From Litchfieldella xinjiangensis (GTDB taxonomy: Bacteria > Pseudomonadota > Gammaproteobacteria > Pseudomonadales > Halomonadaceae), in the NCBI RefSeq assembly GCF_000759345.1, contig NZ_JPZL01000001.1, positions 806,001-870,000 of the forward strand: DNA of 64,000 nt, read 5' to 3'. Every line of letters starts with the position of its first letter. The first letter of the stretch is position 1. Below the pieces are notes generated by a model that worked only from the letters and a program-made list of their open reading frames with translations, did no database searches and was not told the origin of the DNA. Below, piece by piece: positions 1 through 8,926 of the stretch. Both the position numbers and the translations under genes were made by a program.

Positions 1-1115
1 AAACGAAGTTGCGGTAGCCCGTCGACCTCGAACGTCTTCGAAGAAATCGCCTGCGTGTCGACGCCCCCCAGGGTCACTTCGGCGGTACGCCAGCCTTCGG
101 TCCCGGCCGGTTTGAGCCGCCACTGCCCCAACCGATGAGACCAGGCCTCGATAAGCGCATTGGAGAGTTCGGCCAATGCCGGATCCTCGCCATGCCATTC
201 GGTCAGGGCGCTTGCCAGCCGCTTGGGCAGGCGTTCTCCCAACCAGGTGGAGAGCCGCCGTTTGGGTGTCGCCGTGCGGGCCTGTGCCAAGGCCTCACCT
301 ATCGGCTCCCCGGGAAGGAGATCGATTTCCAATTCATCACCGGGCTGCCAGTAACTGGATATCTGCAGCATACCGGGGCCGGAGAAGCCGCGATGGGTGA
401 ACAGCATGGGTTCGAGATATCGGCGATCCCGCCCCGGGCCGAGCCGTGTGCCATCGCGAATGACGCTGACCCCGACGTCGCAGGCCACCCCGGCGAGCCC
501 AGCCGCACGCTCCTTCCATTGCGAGGTCAGGGTAAATGGCACCAAGGCCGCTCGGGTCTCGGTGACGTTGAGTCCGAACTGGCGCGCAAGGTCGTATCCG
601 AAACCGGTGGCCCCCATGGTGGGAATCGATAGCCCACCCGTGGCCACAACAACCGCACCGGCATCGATACAGCCCAACGAGGTCTGCAAACGCATGCCAT
701 CGCCACGTCTTTCTACAGATGTGATCGAGGTCTTCAAGGCGATCTCGACCAACGCCCACTCGCATTCGGTGAGCAATAATTGAACGATGTCACGAGCCGA
801 CTCGCTGCAAAAAAGCTGCCCTGGGGCTTTTTCGACGTAATCGACGCCATGGCGCTCGACAAGCTCGACGAAGTGCTCGGGACGATAGCGCTTCAGTGCA
901 GAGATACAGAAACCGGGATTGGCCGAGAAGAAATTCGCCGGCGTCGTGGCAAGGTTGGTGAAGTTGCAGCGCCCGCCTCCCGACATGAGGATCTTCTTGC
1001 CGGGCTTGTTGGCATGATCGATCAGGAGCACCCGTCGACCGGCATAGCCTGCGGTCAGGGCACACATCAAGCCGGCGGCACCGGCGCCGATCACCACCAC
1101 GTCGGTCTGGGTCAT
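1..1115 (-). CDS. NAD(P)/FAD-dependent oxidoreductase, YhiN/HI0933 family (C-terminus outside window)
   Basis: Reading the minus strand from the ATG at 1115 gives a flavoprotein beginning MTQTDVVVIGAGAAGLMCAL, a classic FAD-binding Rossmann GxGxxG motif at the N-terminus. It continues with GRRVLLIDHANKPGKKILMSGGGRCNFTN-type sequence, which is diagnostic of the HI0933/YhiN (BaiN-like) family. Near the window edge WRTAEVTLGGVDTQAISSKT matches the family's conserved TAEVTxGGV segment, so only a short C-terminal part (about 30-40 residues by family length) is missing. The enzyme is probably cytoplasmic; the physiological substrate of YhiN proteins is poorly defined, so no specific reaction is claimed. 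It is divergent from the RND efflux operon that starts at 1349. Confidence 0.85.
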   Translation of the reverse strand, partial: MTQTDVVVIGAGAAGLMCALTAGYAGRRVLLIDHANKPGKKILMSGGGRCNFTNLATTPANFFSANPGFCISALKRYRPEHFVELVERHGVDYVEKAPGQLFCSESARDIVQLLLTECEWALVEIALKTSITSVERRGDGMRLQTSLGCIDAGAVVVATGGLSIPTMGATGFGYDLARQFGLNVTETRAALVPFTLTSQWKERAAGLAGVACDVGVSVIRDGTRLGPGRDRRYLEPMLFTHRGFSGPGMLQISSYWQPGDELEIDLLPGEPIGEALAQARTATPKRRLSTWLGERLPKRLASALTEWHGEDPALAELSNALIEAWSHRLGQWRLKPAGTEGWRTAEVTLGGVDTQAISSKTFEVDGLPQLR

Positions 1116-1203
1116 GCAGATACCACTGAAATAGGCGTTGGCGGGCCATCTTAACAGAGCGACCCGATGGCGACCCCTTGCTTGGCACATCCTATTGAAT
1201 AGC

Positions 1204-1241
1204 TGTGCAGTGCACACCTGTAATGTATAGTTTTTGTATAG
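1204..1241. promoter_or_regulatory. Palindrome plus 11-bp-spaced direct repeat upstream of efflux operon
   Basis: In the 233-bp divergent gap, TGTGCA-G-TGCACA (1204-1216) is a perfect inverted repeat. It is followed by two copies of TGTATAG starting at 1224 and 1235, one helical turn apart. Such elements are typical of operator sites, here placed to control the RND genes, the YhiN gene or both. No regulator gene lies next to them, so the cognate factor is unknown. Confidence 0.35.
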
Positions 1242-1348
1242 GCAAATTTACGCGTTTTTACCACATTGGGGCTGTGCATGGACGGTAGCCTATGACAACG
1301 ACATCAACAGGCCGTCACACGCCCCATCCGTTAACGACAAGAGATCCC

Positions 1349-2467
1349 ATGACCCACGTCCTGTGCTTCATGCGGCGAGCCCTCTGCCCGCTTCTAACGA
1401 TCGCCCTGCTCGTGCCGCTCACGTCGCATGCCCAATCTGACCGCTTGCCGGTCATTGCCAGCTACGTGGAAGCGACCCGATGGTCGGATCCCCTGGAGGC
1501 GCTGGGCACGCTGAGAGCCGATGAAAGCGTGACGATTTCCTCTACCGTGACCGAGATCGTCGCCGAGCTGAACTTCAGCGATGGCGAAGCCGTCGAGGCC
1601 GGACAGCTGCTGATTCGCCTGCAGGATGCAGAGGAACAGGCCCAGCTGCGTGCGGCACAGGCCCAGGCGGACGAACGTCGCAACGCAGTCGAGCGCTCCT
1701 CACAGTTGCAACAGCGCAATCTGGGTTCACGTGCCGATGTCGAGGATAGCCGGGCCCAGTTGCGTCGGGTCGAGGCGGAGGTCGAGGCACTTGAGGCCCG
1801 GATCGCCAGCCACCGCATTCGCGCCCCGTTCGACGGCATTGTCGGGCTACGCGATATCAGCACCGGCACGCTGGTGACGCCAGGCATGGATCTGCTGACG
1901 CTGGATAAGCTGGATGTGGTCAAGCTCGATTTCAGCGTACCCGAAGTGAACCTCGCCTCGCTGCGGCCGGGCCTGACACTGACGGCACGCACCCCCGCCT
2001 ACCCTGATGACACCTTTGAAGGCGAGATAGCCACGGTCGGTACCCGCGTGGATCCTGTAACGCGCAGTGTTTCGGTACGCGCCGTATTGCCCAACGCTGA
2101 GCGCCGTCTACGTCCCGGTATGCTGATGGAGGTCATCCTGCAGCGCCAACCGCGCGATGCCCTGGTCGTGCCGGAGGCCTCGCTGGTACCCAGCGGAGAG
2201 CGCCATTCTGTGTTCCTGATCAATGAGCAGGACGATCATCAGCTCGAACGGCGTGAAGTGAAGGTGGGCGAGCGGCGCTCCGGCGAGGCGGAAATCCTTG
2301 AAGGCCTCGAGGGCGGTGAACTGCTGGTACGCCATGGCTTGCAGCGGGCGCGTGACGGAAGCCCTGTCGATGTGCTGGGCATCGCTGGCGATGAGTCCGA
2401 GATTTCCGACATTCTTCAGCGTCACCGGGGTTTGCAAGACGCGGACGGTGCCGAGGGCGAAAGCTGA
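1349..2467 (+). CDS. RND efflux periplasmic adaptor (membrane fusion protein)
   Basis: A 372-residue adaptor of the HlyD/AcrA type. The N-terminus chosen (ATG 1349) gives a signal peptide (MRRALCPLLTIALLVPLTSHAQ core); an upstream in-frame ATG at 1292 only adds a polar tail. The lipoyl/barrel-sandwich halves are visible at about residues 50-90 (VTISSTVTEIVAELNFSDGEAVEAGQ) and 155-190 (RIRAPFDGIVGLRDISTGTLVTPG), flanking an alpha-hairpin rich in Ala, Gln, Arg and Glu; a beta-barrel and membrane-proximal domain follow. It would bridge the inner-membrane pump encoded immediately downstream to an outer-membrane channel encoded elsewhere. The stop overlaps the pump start (TGATG), so the two are translationally coupled. 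Substrate is unknown. Confidence 0.9.
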   Translation: MTHVLCFMRRALCPLLTIALLVPLTSHAQSDRLPVIASYVEATRWSDPLEALGTLRADESVTISSTVTEIVAELNFSDGEAVEAGQLLIRLQDAEEQAQLRAAQAQADERRNAVERSSQLQQRNLGSRADVEDSRAQLRRVEAEVEALEARIASHRIRAPFDGIVGLRDISTGTLVTPGMDLLTLDKLDVVKLDFSVPEVNLASLRPGLTLTARTPAYPDDTFEGEIATVGTRVDPVTRSVSVRAVLPNAERRLRPGMLMEVILQRQPRDALVVPEASLVPSGERHSVFLINEQDDHQLERREVKVGERRSGEAEILEGLEGGELLVRHGLQRARDGSPVDVLGIAGDESEISDILQRHRGLQDADGAEGES

Positions 2468-5400
2468 TGCGCCTGTCTGACATTTCCGTTCAACGCCCGG
2501 TGCTGGCCACGGTCATCGCCGCGCTGATCGTCGCATTTGGCCTTCTGGCCTTGCAGCGGCTTCCCTTGCAGGAATACCCCTCGATCGACCCGCCGGTGGT
2601 CAGCATCGATACGCGTTACCCCGGGGCGTCTGCCAGCGTCGTGGAATCGCGCATTACCCAGGTGCTTGAAGACCGCATCGCCGGGGTCGAAGGCATCGAA
2701 TTGATCACCTCGTCCAGCGAAGACGGCCGGTCGCGTATCGACGTCGAATTCTCGCTGGCCATGGATATCGATGCTGCCGCCAACGACATTCGTGATCGTA
2801 TTTCGGGGGCGCTGCGCAACCTGCCCGACGAGGCCGATCCCCCCGAAGTACAGAAGGCGGATAGTAGCGAAGACGTGGTGCTGTGGCTAAGCCTGTCCGG
2901 CGAGGACTACACCATGGCCGAGCTCACCGACTATGCCAATCGCTACCTGGTGGATCGCTTTTCCGTTCAGCCGGGGGTCGCGCGGGTGCGCGTGGGTGGC
3001 GGGCTCGACTACGCGATGCGCATCTGGATCGATCGCAATGCCCTGGCGGCCCGCAACCTGACGGTCGGCGACGTCGAAGATGCCTTGCGCAGCGAGAACG
3101 TCGAGTTACCTGGGGGCTCGATCGAGTCAAAAGAACGCCAGTTCATCGTACGGCTGCCGCGCAGCTTCGCTACGCCGGACCAGTTCAATTCGCTGGCCCT
3201 GGCCCAGGGGAGCGACGGCACGGTGGTGCGTCTCGGCGATGTGGCACAGGTCGAGATCGGCGCGGTCGAGAACCGCTCGATGTTTCGCGCCAATGGCGTT
3301 CCCATGGTCGGCCTGGGCATGATGAAGCAGTCCACGGCCAATGTGATGTCGCTCTCCGACGGAGTCATTGCCGAGATGGAGCGTGTACAACCGACGCTGC
3401 CCGACGGCATGGAGCTGCGGCTCAATTTCGATTCATCGATCTTCGTTTCCGGCGCCATCGGTCAGGTAGTGTCAACGCTGTTCATCGCCATGGGATTGGT
3501 GGTGCTGGTGATCTTCATGTTCCTGGGCAACTTTCGCACCACCTTGGTCCCTGCCGTGACAGTACCTATCGCCCTGGTGGGCGCCTTTATCGCCCTGGCG
3601 GCCTTCGGCTTCTCGATCAACCTGCTGACCCTGCTGGCCCTGGTGCTTGCCATCGGCCTCATCGTCGACGATGCCATCGTGGTACTCGAGAACATCAACC
3701 GGCGCATGCATGAGTATGGCGAATCGCCATTGGTGGCCGCTTTCTACGGTACACGACAGATTGCCTTTGCGGTCATCGCTACCACCCTGGTGTTGATCGC
3801 GGTCTTCTTGCCACTGAGCTTCCTGCAGGGCGATATCGGCCGTCTGTTTTCGGAGTTCGCCTTGACGCTGGCGGCTGCGGTGGCCATTTCCAGTCTATTG
3901 GCGCTCTCCCTGACGCCGATGATGGCCTCGAAGATTCTTAGTCCGCGCATGAACGAAGGGCGTCTTGCACAAGGTGTCCAGGCGCTGCTGGATTTCAGCC
4001 AGCGCATATACCGGCACCTCTTGCTGGGCGTGCTCAAGCTGCGCTGGCTGGTAGTGGCACTCTTCCTGGGCATGGTCGGCGCCACGGCCTGGCTTGCCAA
4101 CCAGCTTCCCAACGAATACACACCGCAGGAGGATCGCGGCAATTTTTTCATTCTAGTCAACGGTCCGGAGGGAGCGACTTATGACTACGTCATGGACTAC
4201 ATGGACGAGATCGAAGCCCGGCTTACCCCATTGATCGAGGCCGGTGAGGTGGAGCGCGTCGTGGTCCGTGCGCCTCGCGGCTATGGAAATATCGAAAACT
4301 TCAACAATGGCTTCGCCATCGTCAACCTGACCGAATGGGGAACCCGGCGCTCGGCTTGGGAAATCATGGATGACGTGCGGGAGAGGCTGGGTAGCCTGCC
4401 CGGGGTGAGTGCCTTCCCGGTGATGCGGCAGGGCTTCGGTCAGCGCGTCCAGAAACCGGTGCAGTTCGTACTCGGCGGCGGGACGTACGAACAGCTGGCA
4501 ACGTGGCGCGATGCGATGATGGATCACATTCGCGACAACAATCCCCGGCTTACCGGGCTCGATAGCGATTACCGGGAAACCCAACCCCAACTGCGGGTGG
4601 ATATCGACTATCAACGTGCCTCGGCGCTGGGGGTCACCGTGACCGAAATCGGCCGGACCCTGGAAACCTTGCTTGGCGGGCGCAGCGTGACCCGCTACGT
4701 CGATGACGGCGAGGAATATGAGGTGATTGTCGAGGGCGATCGCGAGGCGCAGCGCAGCCCCCGCTCGCTGGATAATATTCAGGTGCGCTCGGCGCGCAGT
4801 GGCGAGCTGATACCTCTGGCCAGTCTGGTCACCCTGACCGACTTCGCCGGGCCCAGTACCCTCAATCGTTTCAACCGTATCCGCTCGATCACGCTGGAAG
4901 CCAACCTCGCGGACGGGTATCCGCTGGGCGAGGCACTGACCTACCTGGAGCAGACCGCTGCAGACATCCTGCCTCCTGAGGCCCAGACGGATGTTGCCGG
5001 CGCCTCACGCGATTATCAGGAAGCCAGCGGCGCTTCGACATTCCTGCTGGTGCTCGGCGCCCTGGTGGTGTTCATGGTGCTCGCGGCACAATTCGAAAGT
5101 TTCGTGCACCCCTTCGTGATCATGCTCACGGTACCGCTGGCGATGAGCGGTGCCTTGCTGGGACTCTACCTCTCGGGACAGTCGCTCAATATCTACAGCC
5201 AAGTGGGGCTGGTCATGCTGGTGGGGCTCGCGGCCAAGAACGGGATTTTGATCGTGGAATTTGCCAACCAATTGCGCGACGAAGGCCGGGCGTTTCACGA
5301 TGCGTTGATCGAGGCCTCGGTGACCCGCTTGCGCCCCATCCTGATGACTGCCGTCACCACCATGGCCGGTGCGATTCCCTTGATCGTTTCGAGCGGCGCC

Positions 5401-5598
5401 GGTGCCGAGACGCGACTGGTGCTGGGGACGGTGATCCTATGCGGGGTGGCCGCCGCCACGCTGTTCACCCTGTTCGTGGTTCCTGTGGCCTATGATCTCC
5501 TGGCCCGCCATACCGGCTCGCCCGGGGACGTCAAGCGCCGCCTGGCCCACGAGGAGCAGCAGTTGCAACAGCGACAGGAAGCGACGCCGCCCTCTTAG
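2467..5598 (+). CDS. RND efflux pump, HAE1 family inner-membrane transporter
   Basis: A 1043-residue RND permease of normal length for AcrB/MexB-like proteins. It opens with MRLSDISVQRPVLATVIAAL, the usual first transmembrane helix, and has two large periplasmic loops and twelve predicted membrane segments. The proton-relay residues of HAE1 pumps are present: paired aspartates D401-D402 in TM4 (LIVDDAIVVLENINRRM) and K924 in TM10 (VGLAAKNGILIVEFANQ). It is cotranscribed with the adaptor (1349-2467), starting inside that gene's stop codon. No outer-membrane factor follows, so a TolC-type channel elsewhere is inferred. The C-terminal tail is Gln/Glu rich. The drug or solvent specificity cannot be read from sequence. 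Confidence 0.93.
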   Translation: MRLSDISVQRPVLATVIAALIVAFGLLALQRLPLQEYPSIDPPVVSIDTRYPGASASVVESRITQVLEDRIAGVEGIELITSSSEDGRSRIDVEFSLAMDIDAAANDIRDRISGALRNLPDEADPPEVQKADSSEDVVLWLSLSGEDYTMAELTDYANRYLVDRFSVQPGVARVRVGGGLDYAMRIWIDRNALAARNLTVGDVEDALRSENVELPGGSIESKERQFIVRLPRSFATPDQFNSLALAQGSDGTVVRLGDVAQVEIGAVENRSMFRANGVPMVGLGMMKQSTANVMSLSDGVIAEMERVQPTLPDGMELRLNFDSSIFVSGAIGQVVSTLFIAMGLVVLVIFMFLGNFRTTLVPAVTVPIALVGAFIALAAFGFSINLLTLLALVLAIGLIVDDAIVVLENINRRMHEYGESPLVAAFYGTRQIAFAVIATTLVLIAVFLPLSFLQGDIGRLFSEFALTLAAAVAISSLLALSLTPMMASKILSPRMNEGRLAQGVQALLDFSQRIYRHLLLGVLKLRWLVVALFLGMVGATAWLANQLPNEYTPQEDRGNFFILVNGPEGATYDYVMDYMDEIEARLTPLIEAGEVERVVVRAPRGYGNIENFNNGFAIVNLTEWGTRRSAWEIMDDVRERLGSLPGVSAFPVMRQGFGQRVQKPVQFVLGGGTYEQLATWRDAMMDHIRDNNPRLTGLDSDYRETQPQLRVDIDYQRASALGVTVTEIGRTLETLLGGRSVTRYVDDGEEYEVIVEGDREAQRSPRSLDNIQVRSARSGELIPLASLVTLTDFAGPSTLNRFNRIRSITLEANLADGYPLGEALTYLEQTAADILPPEAQTDVAGASRDYQEASGASTFLLVLGALVVFMVLAAQFESFVHPFVIMLTVPLAMSGALLGLYLSGQSLNIYSQVGLVMLVGLAAKNGILIVEFANQLRDEGRAFHDALIEASVTRLRPILMTAVTTMAGAIPLIVSSGAGAETRLVLGTVILCGVAAATLFTLFVVPVAYDLLARHTGSPGDVKRRLAHEEQQLQQRQEATPPS

Positions 5599-5687
5599 CG
5601 GGAGGCCGTATGGCATGGGGCTGCTATGCTCAAGCAAGTAGCCCCATGCCCTTTCGCCTTACCCCAGCAAAGACCGGAGAACCGTAC

Positions 5688-6098
5688 ATGATCGAACTGC
5701 TTCCCTCGGATGCGCCCCATGTCGTGGCTTTCAGGGCGAGTGGCCGGGTCGATGTCAACGACCTGCAACAGGGTATCGACGCCATCGAAGCCGTCAAGAA
5801 ACTGCATTCACGCATCAGTGTGTATGCGGAGATCGATGACATGCGTTGGATGACCGCTACGGCCTTGCTTCGCGATTTCGGGTATGGATTGAGCCAACTC
5901 GGCGATCTGAACCACTACTACCGCGTCGCGGTCGTCAGCGACCGCAGTTGGGTACGCCCTGTCACGGAACTCGAGTCTCGCCTGCTTAGCTCTCCTGAGG
6001 TACGTGCGTTCGCCACTCAAGACAAGGCGGCTGCCAAGGCGTGGGTCATGGTCATGCCCAGTGGGGCTGACGGCGCAAGCGGCTCTACCGCCCCGTGA
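5688..6098 (+). CDS. SpoIIAA/STAS-like protein (DUF3478-type)
   Basis: A 136-residue protein that looks like the SpoIIAA-like family (PF11964 type): MIELLPSDAPHVVAFRASGR, then a short helix-strand pattern with YAEIDDMRWMTATALLRDFGYGLSQL and RVAVVSDRSWVR. Members adopt a STAS-related fold and are usually of unknown function. I chose ATG 5688 because GGAG lies 8-9 bases upstream and the protein then starts at the conserved strand; an upstream GTG/ATG at 5610 would add 26 residues that resemble untranslated sequence. It stands alone between the RND pump and pncB, and the last residues are low-complexity. Family assignment is from pattern recognition only. Confidence 0.7.
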   Translation: MIELLPSDAPHVVAFRASGRVDVNDLQQGIDAIEAVKKLHSRISVYAEIDDMRWMTATALLRDFGYGLSQLGDLNHYYRVAVVSDRSWVRPVTELESRLLSSPEVRAFATQDKAAAKAWVMVMPSGADGASGSTAP

Positions 6099-6212
6099 CA
6101 TACGCAGAGAGCCGCAACCAGTCATTCCCCGGTCGCCGTTGCCCTGCTTGACCGGGTCTGTGGCGTGGGGGTTGGCGTCGGGCGCCGAAAGCCGCAACAT
6201 GACGGTTATTAC

Positions 6213-6228
6213 CGTGGGTTTACCCACG
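6213..6228. promoter_or_regulatory. Perfect inverted repeat upstream of pncB
   Basis: CGTGGGT-TT-ACCCACG, a perfect 7-bp inverted repeat with a two-base centre, ends 30 bases before the pncB start codon. It is too short-looped to be a normal RNA hairpin and is better placed for a DNA-binding repressor of NAD salvage. It does not resemble an NrtR or NadR site I can recall, so this is a candidate only. Confidence 0.35.
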
Positions 6229-6257
6229 ACTCGATAATCGCATAGGGAACGGCGCAC

Positions 6258-7460
6258 ATGACATCAGCCTACCGCGACCAGGAACGCATCATCACGTCAC
6301 TCCTGGATACCGATTGGTACAAGCTCACCATGATGCAGGGCGTGCATCACAAGTATCCCAACGCCAGCGTGAGCTGGGAGTTTCGTTCGCGCAATGCTGA
6401 GGATCTCGAACCGTATATCGGGGAGATACGCGAGCAGATCGACTTGCTCAATACCTTGCGCCTGAGTAGTGAAGAGTCGACCTACCTCAGCAATTTTTCA
6501 TACATGTCACCCGACTTCATTCGCTTTCTGGAGCTGTTTCGCTTTCGTCCCGAATATGTCGACGTGCGCATGGAAGGGCCGGACCTTCGTATCCTTATCG
6601 ATGGTCCCTGGTCACACAGTATCCTGTTCGAGATCGTGATCCTGGCCATCATCAGCGAGATCCGCAATCGCACCCTGTACCCGTGGGTCACCGTCGACCA
6701 GGCCGTCGACCAACTGAGAACCAAGCTCGACGGATTGAAGCGAAACTACTCCCAGGAGCAATTGGCCGGATTCAAACTGGCGGACTTCGGGACGCGCCGG
6801 CGCCTGTCGCAGCCGGTGCAGGAAGCCATCGTCGAAGTGCTGGAAGAGTCGTTCCCCGGCGATTTCGTGGGAACCAGCAATGTGGATATTGCCCGACGTC
6901 AGGGGCTCTGCCCCATGGGGACCATGGCGCATGAATGGGTCATGGCCCATCAGCAGCTTGGAAGCCGGCTGGTCGACAGCCAGCGTGCCGCGCTGGAGGC
7001 ATGGGTTCAGGAATATCGTGGCGACCTGGGGATCGCCCTGACGGACACCATTACCCTCGACGCCTTCCTCAATGATTTCGACCTGTACTTTGCCAAGCTG
7101 TTCGATGGGCTGCGCCACGATAGTGGCGATCCGATCGTTTTCGGAGAGAAATGCATTCGGCACTACAAGCGCCTGGATATCGATCCCAAGACCAAGACGC
7201 TGATTTTCAGCGACTCGCTCAATTTCGACAAATGCATGGAGATCAAGGCGGCTCTTGAGGGGCGGATACGCACCAGCTACGGCATCGGCACCAACCTGAC
7301 TTGCGATGTACCAGGCGTCACGCCCATGAATATCGTCATCAAGATGGTCTCGTGCAACGGCCAGCCGGTCGCGAAGATATCCGACGAGCCCGGAAAAACG
7401 ACATCACGTGATGAGAGTTATGTCCGTTACCTGAAGCGCGTCTTCAACGTCGAGCATTAA
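6258..7460 (+). CDS. pncB: Nicotinate phosphoribosyltransferase
   Basis: A 400-residue enzyme that converts nicotinate and PRPP to nicotinate mononucleotide, with ATP hydrolysis, in the Preiss-Handler branch of NAD synthesis. The N-terminus [29 protein letters not shown] is characteristic of bacterial PncB. The catalytic phospho-histidine region reads [13 protein letters not shown], with H225 matching the enterobacterial active-site histidine by motif. GLRHDSGDP and [10 protein letters not shown], the phosphate-binding segments, follow. Length is normal. It starts at ATG 6258 after GGAACGGCGCAC. The gene is followed after 45 bp by an FRG-domain gene in the same direction, so the two may share a transcript. 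Confidence 0.97.
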   Translation: MTSAYRDQERIITSLLDTDWYKLTMMQGVHHKYPNASVSWEFRSRNAEDLEPYIGEIREQIDLLNTLRLSSEESTYLSNFSYMSPDFIRFLELFRFRPEYVDVRMEGPDLRILIDGPWSHSILFEIVILAIISEIRNRTLYPWVTVDQAVDQLRTKLDGLKRNYSQEQLAGFKLADFGTRRRLSQPVQEAIVEVLEESFPGDFVGTSNVDIARRQGLCPMGTMAHEWVMAHQQLGSRLVDSQRAALEAWVQEYRGDLGIALTDTITLDAFLNDFDLYFAKLFDGLRHDSGDPIVFGEKCIRHYKRLDIDPKTKTLIFSDSLNFDKCMEIKAALEGRIRTSYGIGTNLTCDVPGVTPMNIVIKMVSCNGQPVAKISDEPGKTTSRDESYVRYLKRVFNVEH

Positions 7461-7505
7461 GGATCTGCTGTCACACCCGGCAGGCAAGCAGTGAGGAATA
7501 GCCAC

Positions 7506-8402
7506 ATGGAAGAGGCTACAACGAACGGGACGGGGCCAAGGGATAGGGACCACACCTCGGTGGACAGCTTGCTGGGTGCGCTCGTCGCCAGCACTTCGAC
7601 CGCCAGAGCCTATCGAGGGCATGGAGACTCAACCTGGCACCTGGAACCCTCCATCGTTCGCAACCCCCGATACCGATATCGCAATCGACAATGCGGCTCC
7701 GCCCGGGAAAGCGCGATTCCCTTGGAAAATCGCTTTCTGGTCATGTATGTCGATGCGTGTGACAAGGCAGGGCTCAAGGTATCCGGCGATGGGGAAAAAC
7801 TACGCAACTATCTCGACGATCCTGAACTCATCGACAAGGAAGAGAATTCAGCGCCGGGAACGACACAATGGCCGGGCAACAGTAACGAGATGCTCTCCCT
7901 GCTCGCCCAGGCGCAACACCATGGGGTACCGACTCGACTACTGGATTGGACCACCGCACCGCTAGTGGCCGCTTACTTCGCCGCGGCCTCAGCACTAAGA
8001 CGTTGGGCGCGCCACCCTCGAGAAGATACCTTGGCTCGCAAGTTGACCGTCTGGGAACTGAATATCGATGAATCGAAACGCTTCCGAAGCAAGTTCGAAA
8101 TACAGCGCGCCCCAGGCAGTGTAAGCGCTCACCTACCTGCTCAACGAGGTATCTTCACGGTCCCTAAAGGGGTCAAGGTGCCTAGCTTGCGTCTCGAGGA
8201 GCATGCGGAGTCCAGTCAATTCCTGACGCGGCATCATCTGTCTGTCCGTCACGTCCCGGAGCTGCTGCGGGAATGCGACCGCCATGGCTATTCAGCCGCG
8301 ACACTCTTTCCGGATTACGAGGGTGCTGCCAAGCATGCCGAAGAGGTCTTCCTAATCAGCGAGCTGAACGAAGCGCTAGGTGGTAGCGGGGACTTCCTAT
8401 AA
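7506..8402 (+). CDS. FRG domain-containing protein
   Basis: A 298-residue protein carrying an FRG domain (PF08867 type). The hallmarks are YRGHGDSTWHLEPSIVRN near residue 35, AQHHGVPTRLLDWTTAPLVAAYFAA near the middle, and a C-terminal region with FTVP and a polar tail. The biochemical role of FRG proteins is not settled; they often occur as isolated accessory genes and are suspected of acting in conflict systems. I prefer ATG 7506, which has GAGGAA seven bases upstream; a GTG at 7491 is in frame. No signal peptide or membrane segment is seen. It follows pncB closely and ends against the terminator at 8405-8440. Confidence 0.75.
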   Translation: MEEATTNGTGPRDRDHTSVDSLLGALVASTSTARAYRGHGDSTWHLEPSIVRNPRYRYRNRQCGSARESAIPLENRFLVMYVDACDKAGLKVSGDGEKLRNYLDDPELIDKEENSAPGTTQWPGNSNEMLSLLAQAQHHGVPTRLLDWTTAPLVAAYFAAASALRRWARHPREDTLARKLTVWELNIDESKRFRSKFEIQRAPGSVSAHLPAQRGIFTVPKGVKVPSLRLEEHAESSQFLTRHHLSVRHVPELLRECDRHGYSAATLFPDYEGAAKHAEEVFLISELNEALGGSGDFL

Positions 8403-8404
8403 TA

Positions 8405-8440
8405 GAAGAAGGCCCGCCCCGTCAGGGCGAGCCTTCTATT
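8405..8440. terminator. Bidirectional rho-independent terminator
   Basis: AGAAGGC pairs with GCCTTCT and an inner CGCCC pairs with GGGCG around a short loop. On the minus strand the stem is followed by TTCTTCTATTAT. It therefore closes the downstream small RNA read from the right and can also stop the FRG gene read from the left. Confidence 0.8.
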
Positions 8441-8600
8441 GACGCTGTCCTTGCACTCCTCACGAACGTCCTGTTCGCGCCTCCCTGGGATGCTGGGTAC
8501 CGTCCTGGCACCGCTTTCCTGTGCACGTCCTTGCGCGACAACGGCACTGTCTCATGCCCATGGCGCTGAGCCTGATAACCCAGGTTATGCCGGCGTGTAG
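8405..8600 (-). ncRNA. CsrB/RsmZ-type CsrA-sponge sRNA, copy B
   Basis: On the minus strand this segment contains seven GGA motifs, many within predicted hairpin loops: AAGGACG, ACAGGAA, CCAGGACGG, GGGAGG, ACAGGACG between GAAC and GTTC, GAGGAG, and AAGGACAG (plus-strand TCC at 8528, 8517, 8503, 8482, 8469, 8457 and 8448). CsrB/C, RsmX/Y/Z RNAs titrate CsrA/RsmA through exactly such arrays, with ANGGA in loops. The array ends in the terminator at 8405-8440. The 5' end is approximate: a TATCCT at 8599-8604 is a possible -10, and a lone TGTAAG half-site sits at 8619-8624, but no full GacA box. No open reading frame explains the segment. Family call is inference from motif density and structure. 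Confidence 0.65.
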
Positions 8601-8708
8601 GATAAAGCCGTTAATACGTGTAAGAGATTGGCTATGTCTGGCAAGAAATCGCCAGATAACAGAGGGATAAACACAGGAAAAAATTGGGTAGGTTTTGAGC
8701 CGTTGTAA

Positions 8709-8738
8709 AAGAAGCCCGGCCTAAAGGCCGGGCTTCTT
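8709..8738. terminator. Strong terminator of sponge sRNA copy A
   Basis: AAGAAGCCCGGCC pairs perfectly with GGCCGGGCTTCTT around a TAAA loop (13-bp stem). On the minus strand it is followed by TTTTAC, giving the usual terminator tail in the direction of the small RNA. Confidence 0.85.
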
Positions 8739-8875
8739 GGCGCTGCTTCGCGCTAGCGTCCTGCTAAGCACCCACGAGCATCCTGCTCGTGCATCCTTGG
8801 TACGTCGAGCATCCTTGCTCGGGTTCCTTTGGACCGCTCCTTGCTCACGGGAAGTACTTTGACACAGCGAAGCGG
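8709..8875 (-). ncRNA. CsrB/RsmZ-type CsrA-sponge sRNA, copy A
   Basis: The minus strand carries six GGA motifs within 80 bases: AAGGAGC, AAAGGAAC, AAGGATGC, CAAGGATGC, GCAGGATGC and GCAGGACGC (plus-strand TCC at 8838, 8825, 8812, 8794, 8781, 8759). At least two sit in clear hairpin loops: CGAGC-AAGGAT-GCTCG-like and CACGAGC-AGGAT-GCTCGTG. The array runs straight into the 13-bp-stem terminator. A TTAAAT -10-like hexamer at 8882-8887 puts the 5' end near 8875, about 60 bases downstream of the GacA box at 8927-8944, the arrangement known for rsmY-type genes. Its expected role is to sequester CsrA/RsmA and so relieve repression of target mRNAs. Which Rfam family it falls in could not be tested. 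Confidence 0.75.
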
Positions 8876-8926
8876 CAGCTTATTTAACCTGGATTATCAA
8901 GCGACGTACGAGCTTGCTGATTCATA

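Noticed and set aside
135-783. Plus-strand frames at the left edge
   Set aside because: They are shadows of the minus-strand YhiN-family gene, whose own frame has clear FAD-binding and C-terminal motifs.
8619-8636. Second GacA box for sponge RNA copy B
   Set aside because: TGTAAG is present but the second half reads GCTATG, matching only two of six positions, so a full box is not claimed.
8460-8850. REP-type palindromes or an attenuator instead of sponge RNAs
   Set aside because: The hairpins are different in sequence but share GGA in the loops on one strand only, end in terminators, and are preceded by a GacA box, which fits a CsrA-binding RNA better than a repeated DNA element.
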